From Litorilinea aerophila (GTDB taxonomy: Bacteria; Chloroflexota; Anaerolineae; Caldilineales; Caldilineaceae): a stretch of 64,000 bases of DNA. The DNA lies in assembly GCF_006569185.2 (NCBI RefSeq), contig NZ_VIGC02000027.1, positions 21,229 through 85,228 of the forward strand. The letters are read 5' to 3'. This document shows, piece after piece, positions 47,954-57,459 of this stretch. The first letter of the stretch is position 1, and every line of letters starts with the position of its first letter. The notes under the pieces were generated by a model, which did no database searches, was not told the DNA's origin, and saw nothing but the letters and a program-made list of their open reading frames with translations. Both the position numbers and the translations under genes were made by a program.

Positions 47954-48769
47954 ATGTCATCCAACAGCCAACTGACCATTACCCTGGTTCAAATGGATTG
48001 TCGACTGGGAGAGCCGGACGAGAATTTCGCCCGGGCAGCGGCGTTTGTGGCCGAAGCCGCCCGCCGGGGCAGCCAGCTGGTGGTGCTGCCCGAGCTGTGG
48101 AGCACCGCTTATGACCTGGAACACGGGGAACGCCATGCCGCCCCGCTGGCCCGGTCTCCCGAGGCAGAAGGCTGGTTCGGTCGCTTTGCTGGGCTGGCTC
48201 GGGACCATGGGGTCTGGCTTTGTGGCTCTCTGTTGGAGCGTGGGGAAGACGGCCGCCTCTACAACTGCATGCCCTGCTATCGGCCGGATGGCTCCCTGGC
48301 CGGCGCCTACCGCAAAATTCACCTCTTCCGGCTCATGGAGGAAGAGGTCTACCTGGCGCCGGGGCCAGAGCCCGTGCTCCTGGAGCTACCGTGGGGAAAG
48401 ACCGGCCTGGCCATCTGCTACGACCTCCGCTTTCCAGAGCTCTTCCGGCGCTACGCCCTGGCCGGGGCCCGGCTCCTGATCCTCCCCGCCGAATGGCCCC
48501 ACCCCCGGCGGGAGCACTGGCGGACCCTGCTGCGGGCCCGGGCCATTGAAAATCAGTGCTTCGTGGCCGCGTGCAACCGGGTCGGCCACAGCAAGGGAAC
48601 CGACTTCTTCGGCGCCTCCGCCGTCATCGACCCCTGGGGGGCGACCCTGGTGGAAGGGGGCGAGATCGAGACCCTGCTGACGGTGACCGTGAACCTGGAC
48701 CTGGTGGATGCGGTGCGGAAGCGGATCCCCGTGTTCGCCGATCGGCGGCCCGAACTCTACGCGCTTTAA
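47954..48769 (+). CDS. Nitrilase-superfamily carbon-nitrogen hydrolase
   Basis: 271 residues. The catalytic triad is visible: Glu in VVLPELWSTAYD, Lys in YRKIHLF and Cys in TGLAICYDLRFPELFRRYALAGARLLILPAEWP. The sequence order and loop lengths suit omega-amidase/NIT2-like or YafV-type enzymes that cleave alpha-keto-acid amides or N-carbamoyl compounds. Start ATG 47954 follows AGGAGC. Its stop overlaps the end of xpt on the opposite strand by four bases. Confidence 0.9.
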   Translation: MSSNSQLTITLVQMDCRLGEPDENFARAAAFVAEAARRGSQLVVLPELWSTAYDLEHGERHAAPLARSPEAEGWFGRFAGLARDHGVWLCGSLLERGEDGRLYNCMPCYRPDGSLAGAYRKIHLFRLMEEEVYLAPGPEPVLLELPWGKTGLAICYDLRFPELFRRYALAGARLLILPAEWPHPRREHWRTLLRARAIENQCFVAACNRVGHSKGTDFFGASAVIDPWGATLVEGGEIETLLTVTVNLDLVDAVRKRIPVFADRRPELYAL

Positions 48770-49368
48770 CGGCTGACCGCGCCTTCCCACTCCCGAACCT
48801 GGATCTGGTCCCCCTCCATGCTCTCGATGACCGCCAGGCTCACGATGGGTACGTTGAGGTAGGCCAGCCGCGCCCGCCCCTCTTCAAAGCTCTTCTCGAT
48901 GACACAGCCGATGCCGCACAGGGTGGCGCCACATTGTTGGACCAGGTCGGCCAGCGCGGCGATGGTCTTGCCGCTGGCTAAGAAGTCGTCGATGATGATC
49001 ACCCGGTCGTGGGGGTGGAGATATTCGGGCGAAACCATGAGCTCCACCATGCCCCCTTTGGTGTGGCTGGGGGCCTCCGCCCGGTAGACGCCGTTGGCCA
49101 TGGTGATGGGCCGGGTCTTGCGGGCGTAGAGGACCGGAACCCCCAGGGCCAGCCCTGTGGTCAGCGCCGGCGCAATGCCGCTCACCTCCGCGGTGATGAC
49201 CCGGGTAATGCCGGTAACGCCGGCCTGGGCAAACCGACGGGCAAACTCACGCCCCATCTCCACCGTCAGGGCCGGGTCCAGCTGGTGATTGATGAAACCG
49301 TCGACCTTGAGGATCCCCTGCCCCAGGTTGCGTCCTTCACACCGGATACGTTCGATCAGCGCTTTCAC
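48766..49368 (-). CDS. xpt: Xanthine phosphoribosyltransferase
   Basis: 200 residues, matching Bacillus-type Xpt (about 194). N-terminal MKALIERIRCEGRNLGQGILKVDGFINHQLDP, the PRPP loop DRVIIIDDFLASGKTIAALADL, and ITAEVSGIAPALTTGLALGVPVLYARK. It converts xanthine and PRPP to XMP for purine salvage. No guanine riboswitch is apparent in the 57-base upstream gap. Confidence 0.95.
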   Translation of the reverse strand: MKALIERIRCEGRNLGQGILKVDGFINHQLDPALTVEMGREFARRFAQAGVTGITRVITAEVSGIAPALTTGLALGVPVLYARKTRPITMANGVYRAEAPSHTKGGMVELMVSPEYLHPHDRVIIIDDFLASGKTIAALADLVQQCGATLCGIGCVIEKSFEEGRARLAYLNVPIVSLAVIESMEGDQIQVREWEGAVSR

Positions 49369-49425
49369 GGTTTTCCACCCTTTCTCTGGCTTCCTTTCAC
49401 AGGCTCAAAGGGGTTCAACAGCCAT

Positions 49426-50676
49426 TCAGGGCCTTCCAGCGGCCGGGCCAAGGGCTTCCAGCAGATCCGCAGCCCGGGGCACGCCGCCCAGACGAGCGAA
49501 CTCGGCCTGGCAGGCCAGGGCACGTTCTCGATAGGGTGAACGGTCGGGCAACAGCGCGGCCAGCCCTTCCACCAGCCGGGGGATGGTCACTTCCCGGGCC
49601 GGGATGTGGAGCCCTACCCCCGTGCGCATGACGCCGGCCGCCTGCCGCCACTGGTCACCGGCGTGGGGAACCACGATCTGTGGGATGCCGTGGATGACCA
49701 GGGCGTGGGTGGTGCCGGCACCGCCATGGTGAATGGCCGCCGCCACGTGGGGCAATACAGCCCGAAAGTCCAGACGCCCCCGCACGACGGCCGTCTGGGG
49801 AAGCCGGCCTCGCATCTGGGCCACCCAAGGCGTCTGGGGTGGTTCCCCCACGGCCAGCAAGGGAAGACAGCCCAGCTCAACGGCAGCGTGGGCGGCTGCC
49901 AGGAAAAAGTTGGGATCCCGGTTGAAGGAGGTGCCCAGGGTGATGAAGACCCAGGGCGCATCTTCCGGCGACGGCAGGTCGGCCGGCGGGGGCGGTGGCC
50001 CGGACGCAGGGTCCCAGGGGACGCGCCCACCCACGTGGCGAGTCTGGGAGCCCAGGGACACGCCCTGGAACCAGCCTGGGCTCCAGTAGCTGATGTGCAG
50101 GTGGGGCGAGGTGATGGCTGGCGCCCCCTGGAGCGTCCAGTTGTGGCCGGGCACGCCGAATCGATCCAACAGGCGCTGGACCCGAGCCTGGGCTTCGGCC
50201 AGGGCAGGGCTGGCGGCGTCGGTCCGAGGCCCTCCAGGCGCGGGCGCCGGCCATCCGGCCACCACGAAAGGCGTCTGCGTCCGCTCGGCTGCGAGTGCGG
50301 CTGCGGCCATGAACATCTCGCCGACGATCACATCCGGCCGGAACTGCTCCACCAACGCCAGGAGCTCCTGGGTCGCCTGCGCCACCCGTTCCTCTTCCAG
50401 CCACTGGTCCAGGGCCCGCATCTGCCGGGCCCATTGCCTTTCCTCAGGACTTTGTCCCAACTCCTCTGGTCGGATGGGCGGGGGCGGCGGCCATCGCCAG
50501 CCCGTTTCCGTCAGGGGATGAAAGGGCAGGCCAGCTGCTTCCACCGCAGGCTGGATGGCCGGGCCGCTGGCCCAGAGCACCTGATGCTGGCGATGTTTCA
50601 ACACCAGCGCCGTGGGCAGATAGCCACCCCAATCCAGGTGGCCGGCCAACTGGGCCGAAACAAACAGCAGCTTCAT
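49426..50676 (-). CDS. UGT/MGT-type glycosyltransferase (GT1 family)
   Basis: 416 residues with a GT-B fold. N-terminal MKLLFVSAQLAGHLDWGGYLPTALVLKHRQHQVLWASGP and C-terminal donor-binding signature AAAIHHGGAGTTHALVIHGIPQIVVPHAGDQWRQA identify the family, related to macrolide or sterol glucosyltransferases. It lies 28 bases after ribF on the same strand, so may be co-transcribed with the translation cluster without functional connection. Acceptor unknown. Confidence 0.9.
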   Translation of the reverse strand: MKLLFVSAQLAGHLDWGGYLPTALVLKHRQHQVLWASGPAIQPAVEAAGLPFHPLTETGWRWPPPPPIRPEELGQSPEERQWARQMRALDQWLEEERVAQATQELLALVEQFRPDVIVGEMFMAAAALAAERTQTPFVVAGWPAPAPGGPRTDAASPALAEAQARVQRLLDRFGVPGHNWTLQGAPAITSPHLHISYWSPGWFQGVSLGSQTRHVGGRVPWDPASGPPPPPADLPSPEDAPWVFITLGTSFNRDPNFFLAAAHAAVELGCLPLLAVGEPPQTPWVAQMRGRLPQTAVVRGRLDFRAVLPHVAAAIHHGGAGTTHALVIHGIPQIVVPHAGDQWRQAAGVMRTGVGLHIPAREVTIPRLVEGLAALLPDRSPYRERALACQAEFARLGGVPRAADLLEALGPAAGRP

Positions 50677-50704
50677 GGGCCCTCCGTGCCCGCTCTCCTG
50701 GGCC

Positions 50705-51733
50705 TCAGCGGGACGACTCTGGGCCGGTCCCTGCCGGGATCAGGGCCGTGGCCAGGGGCAGGTCGCCTGCCGGCTCCTGGGCCAATACCGTCCGGGCGAG
50801 CGCGATGTCGGCATGGATCTGGGCCACCAGTGCATCCAGGCTGGCGAAGCGCTGCTCGCCCCGCAGGCGGGCAATGAACTCCACCGTGACGGTCAGCCCG
50901 TAGAGGTTGTCAGATTGGCCGGCGGGCGGAAAGTCCAGCAGGTGGGTTTCCAGCCGGCGGTGGAGTCCATCCACGGTAGGGCGGAGGCCCAGGTTGGTCA
51001 CGCTGTCGAAGGCCTGGGACGCGCCTGGCCGATGGACATGGGTGCGGGTCGCGTAGACGCCGTCGGCCGGCAGCAATTTCTCCGGCGGTGTGCGTACATT
51101 GGCCGTGGGGATGCCCAGCTGGCGCCCCCGCCGGTCACCCTCCTCCACGGTTCCGCTGACGTGGTACCAGCGGCCCAGCTGCTGGGCCGCTTCGGCCACC
51201 TGTCCTTCGCTCAGCAGTTGGCGAATGTGGCTGCTGCGCACAGGCTGGCCCTGCCAGTCCACCGGCTCGATGACGGTTACGGTGTATCCCAGCTCCTGGC
51301 CCAGGGCCTGCAAGACCTGGATGTTGCCGCTGCGTCCCCGGCCCAGGGCGAAATCGGGGCCCACCACCAGGCCGGCCAGGGCCAGGTGGGTTTTGAGCAG
51401 GGTCATGAACTCTCGGGGAGTCAGCCCGGCCAGCTCCAGGGTGAAAGGCTGGAGGATGCCGTAGTCGATGCCCAGGGCGCCGGCCAGGAGCAGCCGTTCC
51501 TGGGGCGTAGTCAGGAGTTTGTGGGGCACTTCAGGTCGAAGCACCCGCAGCGGGTGTGGGTCGAAGGTGAGCAGGCCGGTGCGGGCCGACGGGCCAGTGT
51601 GGGCATGCTGCGCCACGGCCTGGAGCTGGCGCAGGAGGGCCTGATGGCCCCGGTGGATGCCATCGAAGTTGCCGATGGTCAGGTACAACGGTTCATTTAG
51701 CCGAACCGTGCGCACATCGGTGAAGATCTGCAT
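50705..51733 (-). CDS. ribF: Bifunctional riboflavin kinase / FAD synthetase
   Basis: 342 residues. FAD synthetase domain has [17 protein letters not shown] and [12 protein letters not shown] near the start, with [13 protein letters not shown]; the kinase domain has [15 protein letters not shown] and [20 protein letters not shown]. It makes FMN and FAD, needed by the sarcosine oxidase and SQR-like flavoproteins encoded here. It begins 13 bases after truB, the conserved order in many bacteria. The C-terminus has ~15 extra residues. Confidence 0.95.
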   Translation of the reverse strand: MQIFTDVRTVRLNEPLYLTIGNFDGIHRGHQALLRQLQAVAQHAHTGPSARTGLLTFDPHPLRVLRPEVPHKLLTTPQERLLLAGALGIDYGILQPFTLELAGLTPREFMTLLKTHLALAGLVVGPDFALGRGRSGNIQVLQALGQELGYTVTVIEPVDWQGQPVRSSHIRQLLSEGQVAEAAQQLGRWYHVSGTVEEGDRRGRQLGIPTANVRTPPEKLLPADGVYATRTHVHRPGASQAFDSVTNLGLRPTVDGLHRRLETHLLDFPPAGQSDNLYGLTVTVEFIARLRGEQRFASLDALVAQIHADIALARTVLAQEPAGDLPLATALIPAGTGPESSR

Positions 51734-51746
51734 GTGGGCTCGCTCG

Positions 51747-52724
51747 TCATTGGCCCGCGCCGTGGCGGGCAAACCATTTTTCCGCTTTCCATCGCCAGAG
51801 CCGGCCGTCGTGGGCTGGTCCCAGGCAGCGCACGATGCCGACGAAAACCCCGGTAGGATCAACGGCCCTGGCCAGCGGGGCATCGGGATTCAGCTCCAGG
51901 GTGTCCGACGCCGGCAGGAGCACCTGCTGGCCATGGCCCAGGCGTCGGGTCGCCTCTGCGTCCAATGGCAGGGTGGGCATGGCCAGGCCCTCACCCAGGG
52001 GCAAGAGCAGTTGGGCGAAGCGCCCCTCTTCGGCTGCGGCCTGAATCGCCTCCAGAGGGTGGGCGCTGGCCAGGGTAAATGGCCCCACGGCTTCCCGGCG
52101 CAACCGGGTCAGGTGGGCCACGGTACCCAGCGCCCGGCCCAGGTCATGGGCCAGGCTGCGGATGTAAGTGCCGGCGGAGCAGGCGACCTGCAGGCGAAGC
52201 CGATCCGGCGGCTCAAAGGTCAGGAGCTCCAGCTGGTAGAAGGTCACCGGCCGGGGAGCCAGCTCCACCGTTTCTCCACGGCGGGCCCGACGGTGGACAC
52301 TTTCGCCGCCCTGCTTGATGGCGGAAAAGGCTGGCGGGCGCTGCAGGATTTCCCCCCGGAACGACTCCAGCGCGGCCTCGATCTGCTCCTCGTTGAGGGG
52401 AGGGACGGGCGCGGTCTCGGTGACCTGTCCGGTGACGTCGTAGGTATCTGTGGCCTGGCCCAGGATTACATCGGCCAGGTATCGCTTGGGCTGGCCCTGG
52501 TAGTATTCCACCAGGCGGGTGGCCAGCCCCAGGCAGAGCACCAACACGCCGCTGGCCATGGGATCCAGGGTCCCGGTGTGGCCGATGCGACGCTGTCCGC
52601 TCCAGCGGCGAACCATCTGGACGATGTCGTGGCTGGTGGGCAGCCGCGGGCCGCCGTCGGCCGTGTCCAGGCCTGGCTTGTCGACGATTAAAAGTCCGTG
52701 GTAGGGGCTGTTACGCGGTGTCAC
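51747..52724 (-). CDS. truB: tRNA pseudouridine(55) synthase
   Basis: 325 residues. [12 protein letters not shown] opens the domain; the catalytic Asp is in [41 protein letters not shown] and [18 protein letters not shown] complete the pattern. A short insert (ADGGPRLP) follows the first motif, and a small C-terminal PUA-like extension is present. Its 5' end overlaps nrnA by 14 bases. Confidence 0.95.
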   Translation of the reverse strand: MTPRNSPYHGLLIVDKPGLDTADGGPRLPTSHDIVQMVRRWSGQRRIGHTGTLDPMASGVLVLCLGLATRLVEYYQGQPKRYLADVILGQATDTYDVTGQVTETAPVPPLNEEQIEAALESFRGEILQRPPAFSAIKQGGESVHRRARRGETVELAPRPVTFYQLELLTFEPPDRLRLQVACSAGTYIRSLAHDLGRALGTVAHLTRLRREAVGPFTLASAHPLEAIQAAAEEGRFAQLLLPLGEGLAMPTLPLDAEATRRLGHGQQVLLPASDTLELNPDAPLARAVDPTGVFVGIVRCLGPAHDGRLWRWKAEKWFARHGAGQ

Positions 52725-53739
52725 GGATGCTCTGCTCTCTGTGGATGGCCTGGGCGCGACGGGCTTCCTGCAGCAGGGGGACGACCCGGGCTGCGACCTC
52801 CTCCAGGGTGCCCGAGACGGTACAGCCGCTGGCGGGTGGGTGGCCGCCTCCGCCCAGCTGGAGGGCGATGCGGCTCACGTCAAAGCCGGGTTTGGCGCGG
52901 AAGCTGCACTCCACCGCAGGCACGCCATCGTCCATCGCCTTTTCCAGAAAGACGGCGCTGATGTCAGCTTCGTCCGCGGTGATCAGGAGGCTGCTCAGGT
53001 GGGTATCGTGGCTCCGGTGGCCGGCCTCCTGGAGCTGGCTCTGGCTGACTGTGGTCCAGATGACCCGATCCTCCAGGCGGACCCGGGGTAACACCAGCCC
53101 CCACAGCCGGAGCAGGCTGAAGGGGCGCCGGTTGATGGTGCGTTCGGTGATCTGGGCCAGGTTGGCGCCGCCCTGGACCAGTTGAGTGGCCACGGCCAGG
53201 ACTCGCTCGTCGGTGTTGCTGGTGCGAAAGCAGAGGGTGTCGGTGACCAATCCGGTGAGCAGGCACTCGGCCAGCTCACCCTCCAGGGGAACGCCCAAGG
53301 CCTGGGCCAGGTAGGCGACCATCTGACAGGTGGCGGCACAGCCGGTATCCACCCAGTTGATGTGGCCGAAATAGGTATTGGTGACGTGGTGATCGATGAC
53401 GATCAGGGGGGCGGACCCGTGCACCGACGGGTTGTAGGCATTGCCCATGCGATCCTGGCTGGATGCATCCAGGCAGACGACCACATCGAAGGGGGTTTCC
53501 CGAACTGCCTGTTGGTAGGCGGGGGATTGGGCGGTGAGCAGGGTCTCCATGCCGGGCATCCAGGCGAACTCCGGCGGGGGGACGTCCTGAAGGGCCAGCA
53601 CAGGATCCTTGTGGAGCCGGCGCAACAGCCAGCCCATGCCCAGCAGGCTGCCGACCGCATCTCCGTCCGGGTTGACGTGGCTGATGCAGAGCAGCGACTG
53701 GGCCTCTTGAAGGGTGGTCAGCAATGTTGGGTCGAGCAT
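52711..53739 (-). CDS. nrnA: Bifunctional oligoribonuclease / PAP phosphatase NrnA (DHH family)
   Basis: 342 residues. DHH motifs are intact: SHVNPDGDAVGSLLGMGWLL, VVCLDASSQDRMG, IVIDHHVTNTYFGHINWVD and the C-terminal DHHA1 glycine loop RIALQLGGGGHPPASGCTV. It degrades nano-RNAs and the pAp released in sulfate or CoA metabolism. Located between rbfA and truB, as in Gram-positive genomes. The 97-base gap upstream holds two palindromes. Confidence 0.93.
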   Translation of the reverse strand: MLDPTLLTTLQEAQSLLCISHVNPDGDAVGSLLGMGWLLRRLHKDPVLALQDVPPPEFAWMPGMETLLTAQSPAYQQAVRETPFDVVVCLDASSQDRMGNAYNPSVHGSAPLIVIDHHVTNTYFGHINWVDTGCAATCQMVAYLAQALGVPLEGELAECLLTGLVTDTLCFRTSNTDERVLAVATQLVQGGANLAQITERTINRRPFSLLRLWGLVLPRVRLEDRVIWTTVSQSQLQEAGHRSHDTHLSSLLITADEADISAVFLEKAMDDGVPAVECSFRAKPGFDVSRIALQLGGGGHPPASGCTVSGTLEEVAARVVPLLQEARRAQAIHREQSIRDTA

Positions 53740-53760
53740 AGAAATCTAGTGCCAGGAATG

Positions 53761-53833
53761 GGGAGGCCAGGCTCAGCCTGGCCTCCCTTAAGAGCCGACA
53801 AGGATGTGAGAGGGGTCGGCAGCAAGCTGCCGA
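53761..53833. repeat. Two palindromes between rbfA and nrnA
   Basis: GGGAGGCCAGGC (53761-53772) pairs with GCCTGGCCTCCC (53776-53787) over a three-base loop; TCGGCAGC (53816-53823) pairs with GCTGCCGA (53826-53833) over a two-base AA loop. Both have the GC-arm/tiny-loop style of the palindromes at 44.5 kb. They lie inside an otherwise dense operon, so may reduce readthrough or stabilise the message. Confidence 0.6.
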
Positions 53834-53836
53834 GAT

Positions 53837-54262
53837 TTACGACTGTCCCTCGGTTGTATCGACGGAGCCGGCTGCGTCCGCCTGGGGCCAGGTCCCTTTC
53901 TGTTCCCGGGCTGCCCGCTCGGCAGCAATTTGCTGCAGGAGGGCATCGATCCGGGCTGCCTTCTCGGGCGTGTCATCGTAATAGAATAACAGCTCGGGCA
54001 CCATGCGCAAATTGCAGCGTGCCGCGATCTGGGCACGCATGTACGGGGTGGCCCGCTTCAGCCGCCGCAGCAACTCTCGCCGGGAGACCTCCTCGTCGTC
54101 GTGGCTCACATAAACTTTGGCGTGGCGCAGATCCCGGCTGACATCCACGTTGGTGACAGTCACCAGACTCAGCTTGGGATCCGCCAGCTCACCGCCGATC
54201 ACCAGGCTCAGCTCTTCGAACAAGAGTTCTGCGACCCGTTGCTGTCGAATGGTAGGCATCAT
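53837..54262 (-). CDS. rbfA: 30S ribosome-binding factor A
   Basis: 141 residues: [49 protein letters not shown] at the N-terminus and [38 protein letters not shown] KH-like core, then a short low-complexity tail. RbfA aids 16S 5'-end maturation and cold adaptation. It sits directly downstream of infB in the usual order. Confidence 0.95.
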   Translation of the reverse strand: MMPTIRQQRVAELLFEELSLVIGGELADPKLSLVTVTNVDVSRDLRHAKVYVSHDDEEVSRRELLRRLKRATPYMRAQIAARCNLRMVPELLFYYDDTPEKAARIDALLQQIAAERAAREQKGTWPQADAAGSVDTTEGQS

Positions 54263-54394
54263 GGACTCCCGCTGTGAACAGCCGAACAGCTACTGGACGA
54301 TGGAGAGACAACCGAGGCGGGCCCCATCGGGGCTCGTCTCGGTGTCGCCTCTCGGTTTCGCTCGGACTCGACTCCGTTTAACGGAGGAAGAGCC

Positions 54395-56356
54395 CTACCG
54401 AACCCGTTGCCGCTCGTAGACCTCGATGATATCCCCTTCCTGGAGATCATCGTCACCTTCGGCCAGCTTGATACCGCATTCAAAGCCGGTGCGCACCTCG
54501 TTGACATCCTCGGTGAAGCGGCGCAGGGTTTCGATGCGGGTACCAGAGATCACCTCCTGGCCGTTGCGCAGGACCCGGGCCATGGCATTGCGCTTGATCA
54601 CGCCATCGGTGACGCTACAGCCGGCAATGGTGCCCCGCCGCAGCTTGAAGAGCTGGAGCACCTGGGCATGGCCGATGACCACGTCCTGGTAGACCGGTTC
54701 CAGCATGCCGGTGATGGCCGCTTCCACATCTTCGATCATCTTGTAGATGACGTCGTAGTGGCGAATTTCCACGCCGGACTGTTCCGCCCGGACCTGGGCG
54801 GCCCGGTCCACCCCCACGCTGAAGCCGATGATCACCGCGTCGCTGGCCTCTGCCAGCATCACGTCCGACTCGGAGATGTCGCCGATGGCCGCCTGCAGGA
54901 TCTTGACGGTGATTTCGTCGTTGCTCAGGTCCTCCAGGCTCTTGACGATGGGCTCCAGGGTGCCCTGCATGTCGGCGCGGACGATCAGGTTCAAGGTCTT
55001 GGTTTCGCCGCCTTCGAAGCGAGCGAAAAGTTCGTCCAGGGACATCTGCCGCTTGGGCGCCTGGGCTGCCTGCTCCCGCTCCAGGAGGCGTTCCTGGACG
55101 ATGCGCTTGGCTTCCCGGTCGTTCTTCACCCGCTCGAAGATGTCGCCAGCTTTGGGCAGCTCCTGCAGGCCCAGGATGACCACCGGGGTGCTGGGGCCTG
55201 CCTCTTTGATGGGCTTGCCCTCGAAGTCGAACATGGCCTTGATGCGCCCCCAGGTGGTGTCCACCACGATGGTGTCGCCCCGCTTCAGGGTGCCGTTCTG
55301 GACCAGAAGCGTGGCCGTGACGCCCCGGTGCTTGTCCAGCTCGGCTTCGATCACCGTGCCCACACAGCGGCCCTTGGGGTTGGCCTTGTACTCTTCCACT
55401 TCGGCCACCACCAGGATGTTTTCCAACAACTCGTCGATGCCGATGTTGTTGAGGGCGCTGACCGGCACGACGATGGTGTCGCCACCCCATTCTTCGGGCT
55501 GGAGGCCTTCCTGGGCCAGCTCTTCCATGACCCGTTGGGGGTTGGCGTTGGCCTTGTCGATCTTGTTGAGGGCCACGATGATGGTGACCCCGGCCGCCCG
55601 GGCGTGGCTGATGGCCTCCCGGGTCTGGGGCATCACCCCATCGTCCGCAGCCACCACCAGGACCACGATATCGGTGACCTGGGCGCCCCGGGCCCGCATG
55701 GCTGTGAAGGCCTCATGGCCAGGGGTATCCAGGAAGGTGATCTTGCGGCCGTTGACCGTCACCTGGTAGGCGCCGGTGCGCTGGGTGATGCCGCCGGCTT
55801 CTCCTTCGGCCACGTTGGTGTTGCGGATGCGGTCCAGCAGGGTGGTTTTGCCATGGTCCACATGGCCGAGCACTGCCACCACCGGCGGCCGCTCCACCAG
55901 GTCCGATTCTTTCTCCTGGCTGATGATGCGCTGGACAAAGTTGTGGGGTGTCTGGGGCTGCTGCTCGGGCTGGCTTTCCGCTTCTTCCGTTTCGCTTTTT
56001 TCGGGTTCGGGCCATTTGACCGCGATGCCCAGTTCTTCGCCCAGGATGACGGCCGTGTCGTGGTCGATGCTATGGGTGATGGGCGCCATGATCCCATACT
56101 GCATCAGGACCTTGATCAGGTCGATGGGGCTCCGATCCATGAGTTTGGCCAGGTCGCGCACGGTGATGGCCTCGCCCACCACCACTTCTTTGGGCGCTTC
56201 CGCGGTTGCGGCCTTGCCGTCCCGCCGGGCTCCTTTGTGCCCGTTGACCGATTTCTGACCCTTGCCTTTCGGTTCCCGGCGAGGTTCAATTTCCCGTTCT
56301 TCTTCCCGTTCTTCGAGATCGAGATCTCGTACTTTGCTTTTGCTTTTTGCAGCCAT
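54395..56356 (-). CDS. infB: Translation initiation factor IF-2
   Basis: 653 residues. A short highly charged N-terminus ([24 protein letters not shown]), an IF2_N domain (about 60-110), then the G domain with G1 [18 protein letters not shown]3 DTPGHEAF, and G4 NKID. Domains II, III and IV follow, ending [12 protein letters not shown]. coli IF2 is 890 residues; this short form lacks the long N-terminal repeats, as in many Gram-positives. Ribosome site AAGGGGG lies just upstream. Confidence 0.96.
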   Translation of the reverse strand: MAAKSKSKVRDLDLEEREEEREIEPRREPKGKGQKSVNGHKGARRDGKAATAEAPKEVVVGEAITVRDLAKLMDRSPIDLIKVLMQYGIMAPITHSIDHDTAVILGEELGIAVKWPEPEKSETEEAESQPEQQPQTPHNFVQRIISQEKESDLVERPPVVAVLGHVDHGKTTLLDRIRNTNVAEGEAGGITQRTGAYQVTVNGRKITFLDTPGHEAFTAMRARGAQVTDIVVLVVAADDGVMPQTREAISHARAAGVTIIVALNKIDKANANPQRVMEELAQEGLQPEEWGGDTIVVPVSALNNIGIDELLENILVVAEVEEYKANPKGRCVGTVIEAELDKHRGVTATLLVQNGTLKRGDTIVVDTTWGRIKAMFDFEGKPIKEAGPSTPVVILGLQELPKAGDIFERVKNDREAKRIVQERLLEREQAAQAPKRQMSLDELFARFEGGETKTLNLIVRADMQGTLEPIVKSLEDLSNDEITVKILQAAIGDISESDVMLAEASDAVIIGFSVGVDRAAQVRAEQSGVEIRHYDVIYKMIEDVEAAITGMLEPVYQDVVIGHAQVLQLFKLRRGTIAGCSVTDGVIKRNAMARVLRNGQEVISGTRIETLRRFTEDVNEVRTGFECGIKLAEGDDDLQEGDIIEVYERQRVR

Positions 56357-56977
56357 TCCTTACTACCCCCTTCTGAATATAAAAACACTGCTGCACGGTC
56401 CCGGCATCCTGGCTCTGCACCCCGCCATCAGGCTGGCGGCCTTGTGGCGCATCCTGTTTTAGGGTGTGGCCTGGAAAGGGCCATCCGCTCTTTTCCTGTT
56501 TCCCCAGTGGGGAACACATCCCGTCTCCACGGCGCGAGCTCTGGTCGGCTTGTAAATCCGATCCTGGCCAGTCGTGTATAACCCTGTATCATATCGTGGC
56601 CACCTGACCTGATTCAAACCTGGGAACAGTGCAATGGTTCCAGGGCGATCGCAGGCGGGTGACGGAGCGCAGGGAATGCAACGGTCGTCGTGCCGGGTGG
56701 GCAGACCACCCAATGGTCGACAAACGGGGCAAGAGAAGGGGAGGGAGGAGGTCGGTATCCGGCGATTGGGTTGCCGCTACTGGGGACAACCCTTCTATCG
56801 CCCGGGCCGATGAAATCGACGGAGTGAAATCGACGTGGTGAAATCGACGAAGAAATGAGTCCGATCACCCAATCGTCATGACGATTCTCCCCGTTCCCCC
56901 TGGCCTGCCCGAAGCGCGTTTGCGCCAGGTAACAGGCCCTGGTTCCTTCCCGCCCTGCGCCACAGCGTTATCCGTGG
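56357..56977. other. Intergenic region between ylxR and infB with a 14-bp tandem repeat
   Basis: 621 bases in a position where other genomes have a small L7Ae-like gene or a short gap. No convincing gene is seen. A 14-base unit (TGAAATCGACGNNG) occurs three times in a row at 56811-56852. The promoter for infB may lie here, but no -10/-35 pair is clear. Confidence 0.5.
56811..56852. repeat. Three-copy 14-bp tandem repeat
   Basis: TGAAATCGACGGAG, TGAAATCGACGTGG and TGAAATCGACGAAG are contiguous; they differ only at the last three positions. Short tandem units near a promoter may bind a regulator or vary in number between strains. Confidence 0.7.
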
Positions 56978-57361
56978 TCATGGTCGTGGATGTGATACAT
57001 GTGTCTCTGCCGTAGATTTGACCTCATGATGCTCATCGGCCGCCTGGTCCGCTGCCGCGTTGAGGGGCAGGGTGGCCATGTAGGCGGCCAGTTGTTGCCG
57101 GTTTGCCTCGCTGATACGGGTGCGCAACGCCTGTTCCAGCCGGTTACTGCGCAGGGCCGCCTGCCAGCACTCCTGGTACGGGTGCAGATAGGCGCCCCGC
57201 CCTGAGCGTTTGCCGGTGGGATCCACCTCCACGCCCTGCTCGGTGCGGACCAGCCGGACAAGCGCTCGCTTGCCCGCGACCTGGCGGCAGGCGATGCAGG
57301 TTCGCTGTGGAACGTGTTTGGGTCGATTTCCCTGGGTTTTACGCACCGTTTTCAGCCCCAT
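56978..57361 (-). CDS. ylxR: YlxR-family RNA-binding protein (DUF448)
   Basis: 127 residues, with the YlxR core KHVPQRTCIACRQVAGKRALVRLVRTEQG and GKRSGRGAYLHPYQECWQAAL. In Bacillus the homologue (RnpM) has been linked to RNase P control. The usual protein is ~90 residues; the last ~35 residues here (ATLPLNAAADQAADEHHEVK onward) are a low-complexity extension. It lies 98 bases after nusA, as expected. Confidence 0.9.
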   Translation of the reverse strand: MGLKTVRKTQGNRPKHVPQRTCIACRQVAGKRALVRLVRTEQGVEVDPTGKRSGRGAYLHPYQECWQAALRSNRLEQALRTRISEANRQQLAAYMATLPLNAAADQAADEHHEVKSTAETHVSHPRP

Positions 57362-57459
57362 GGCTCATGTCCCGTGGCATTCCTTACCTGCTCTGGTAAC
57401 CCGGCCGGTGGCCCTGTGGACGGAACGATATCCCGCCCACAGGCGCCAGCCGTCCCGGG

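Noticed and set aside
49369..49425. Possible purine riboswitch before xpt
   Set aside because: Only 57 bases separate the genes and the three-way junction consensus is not visible.
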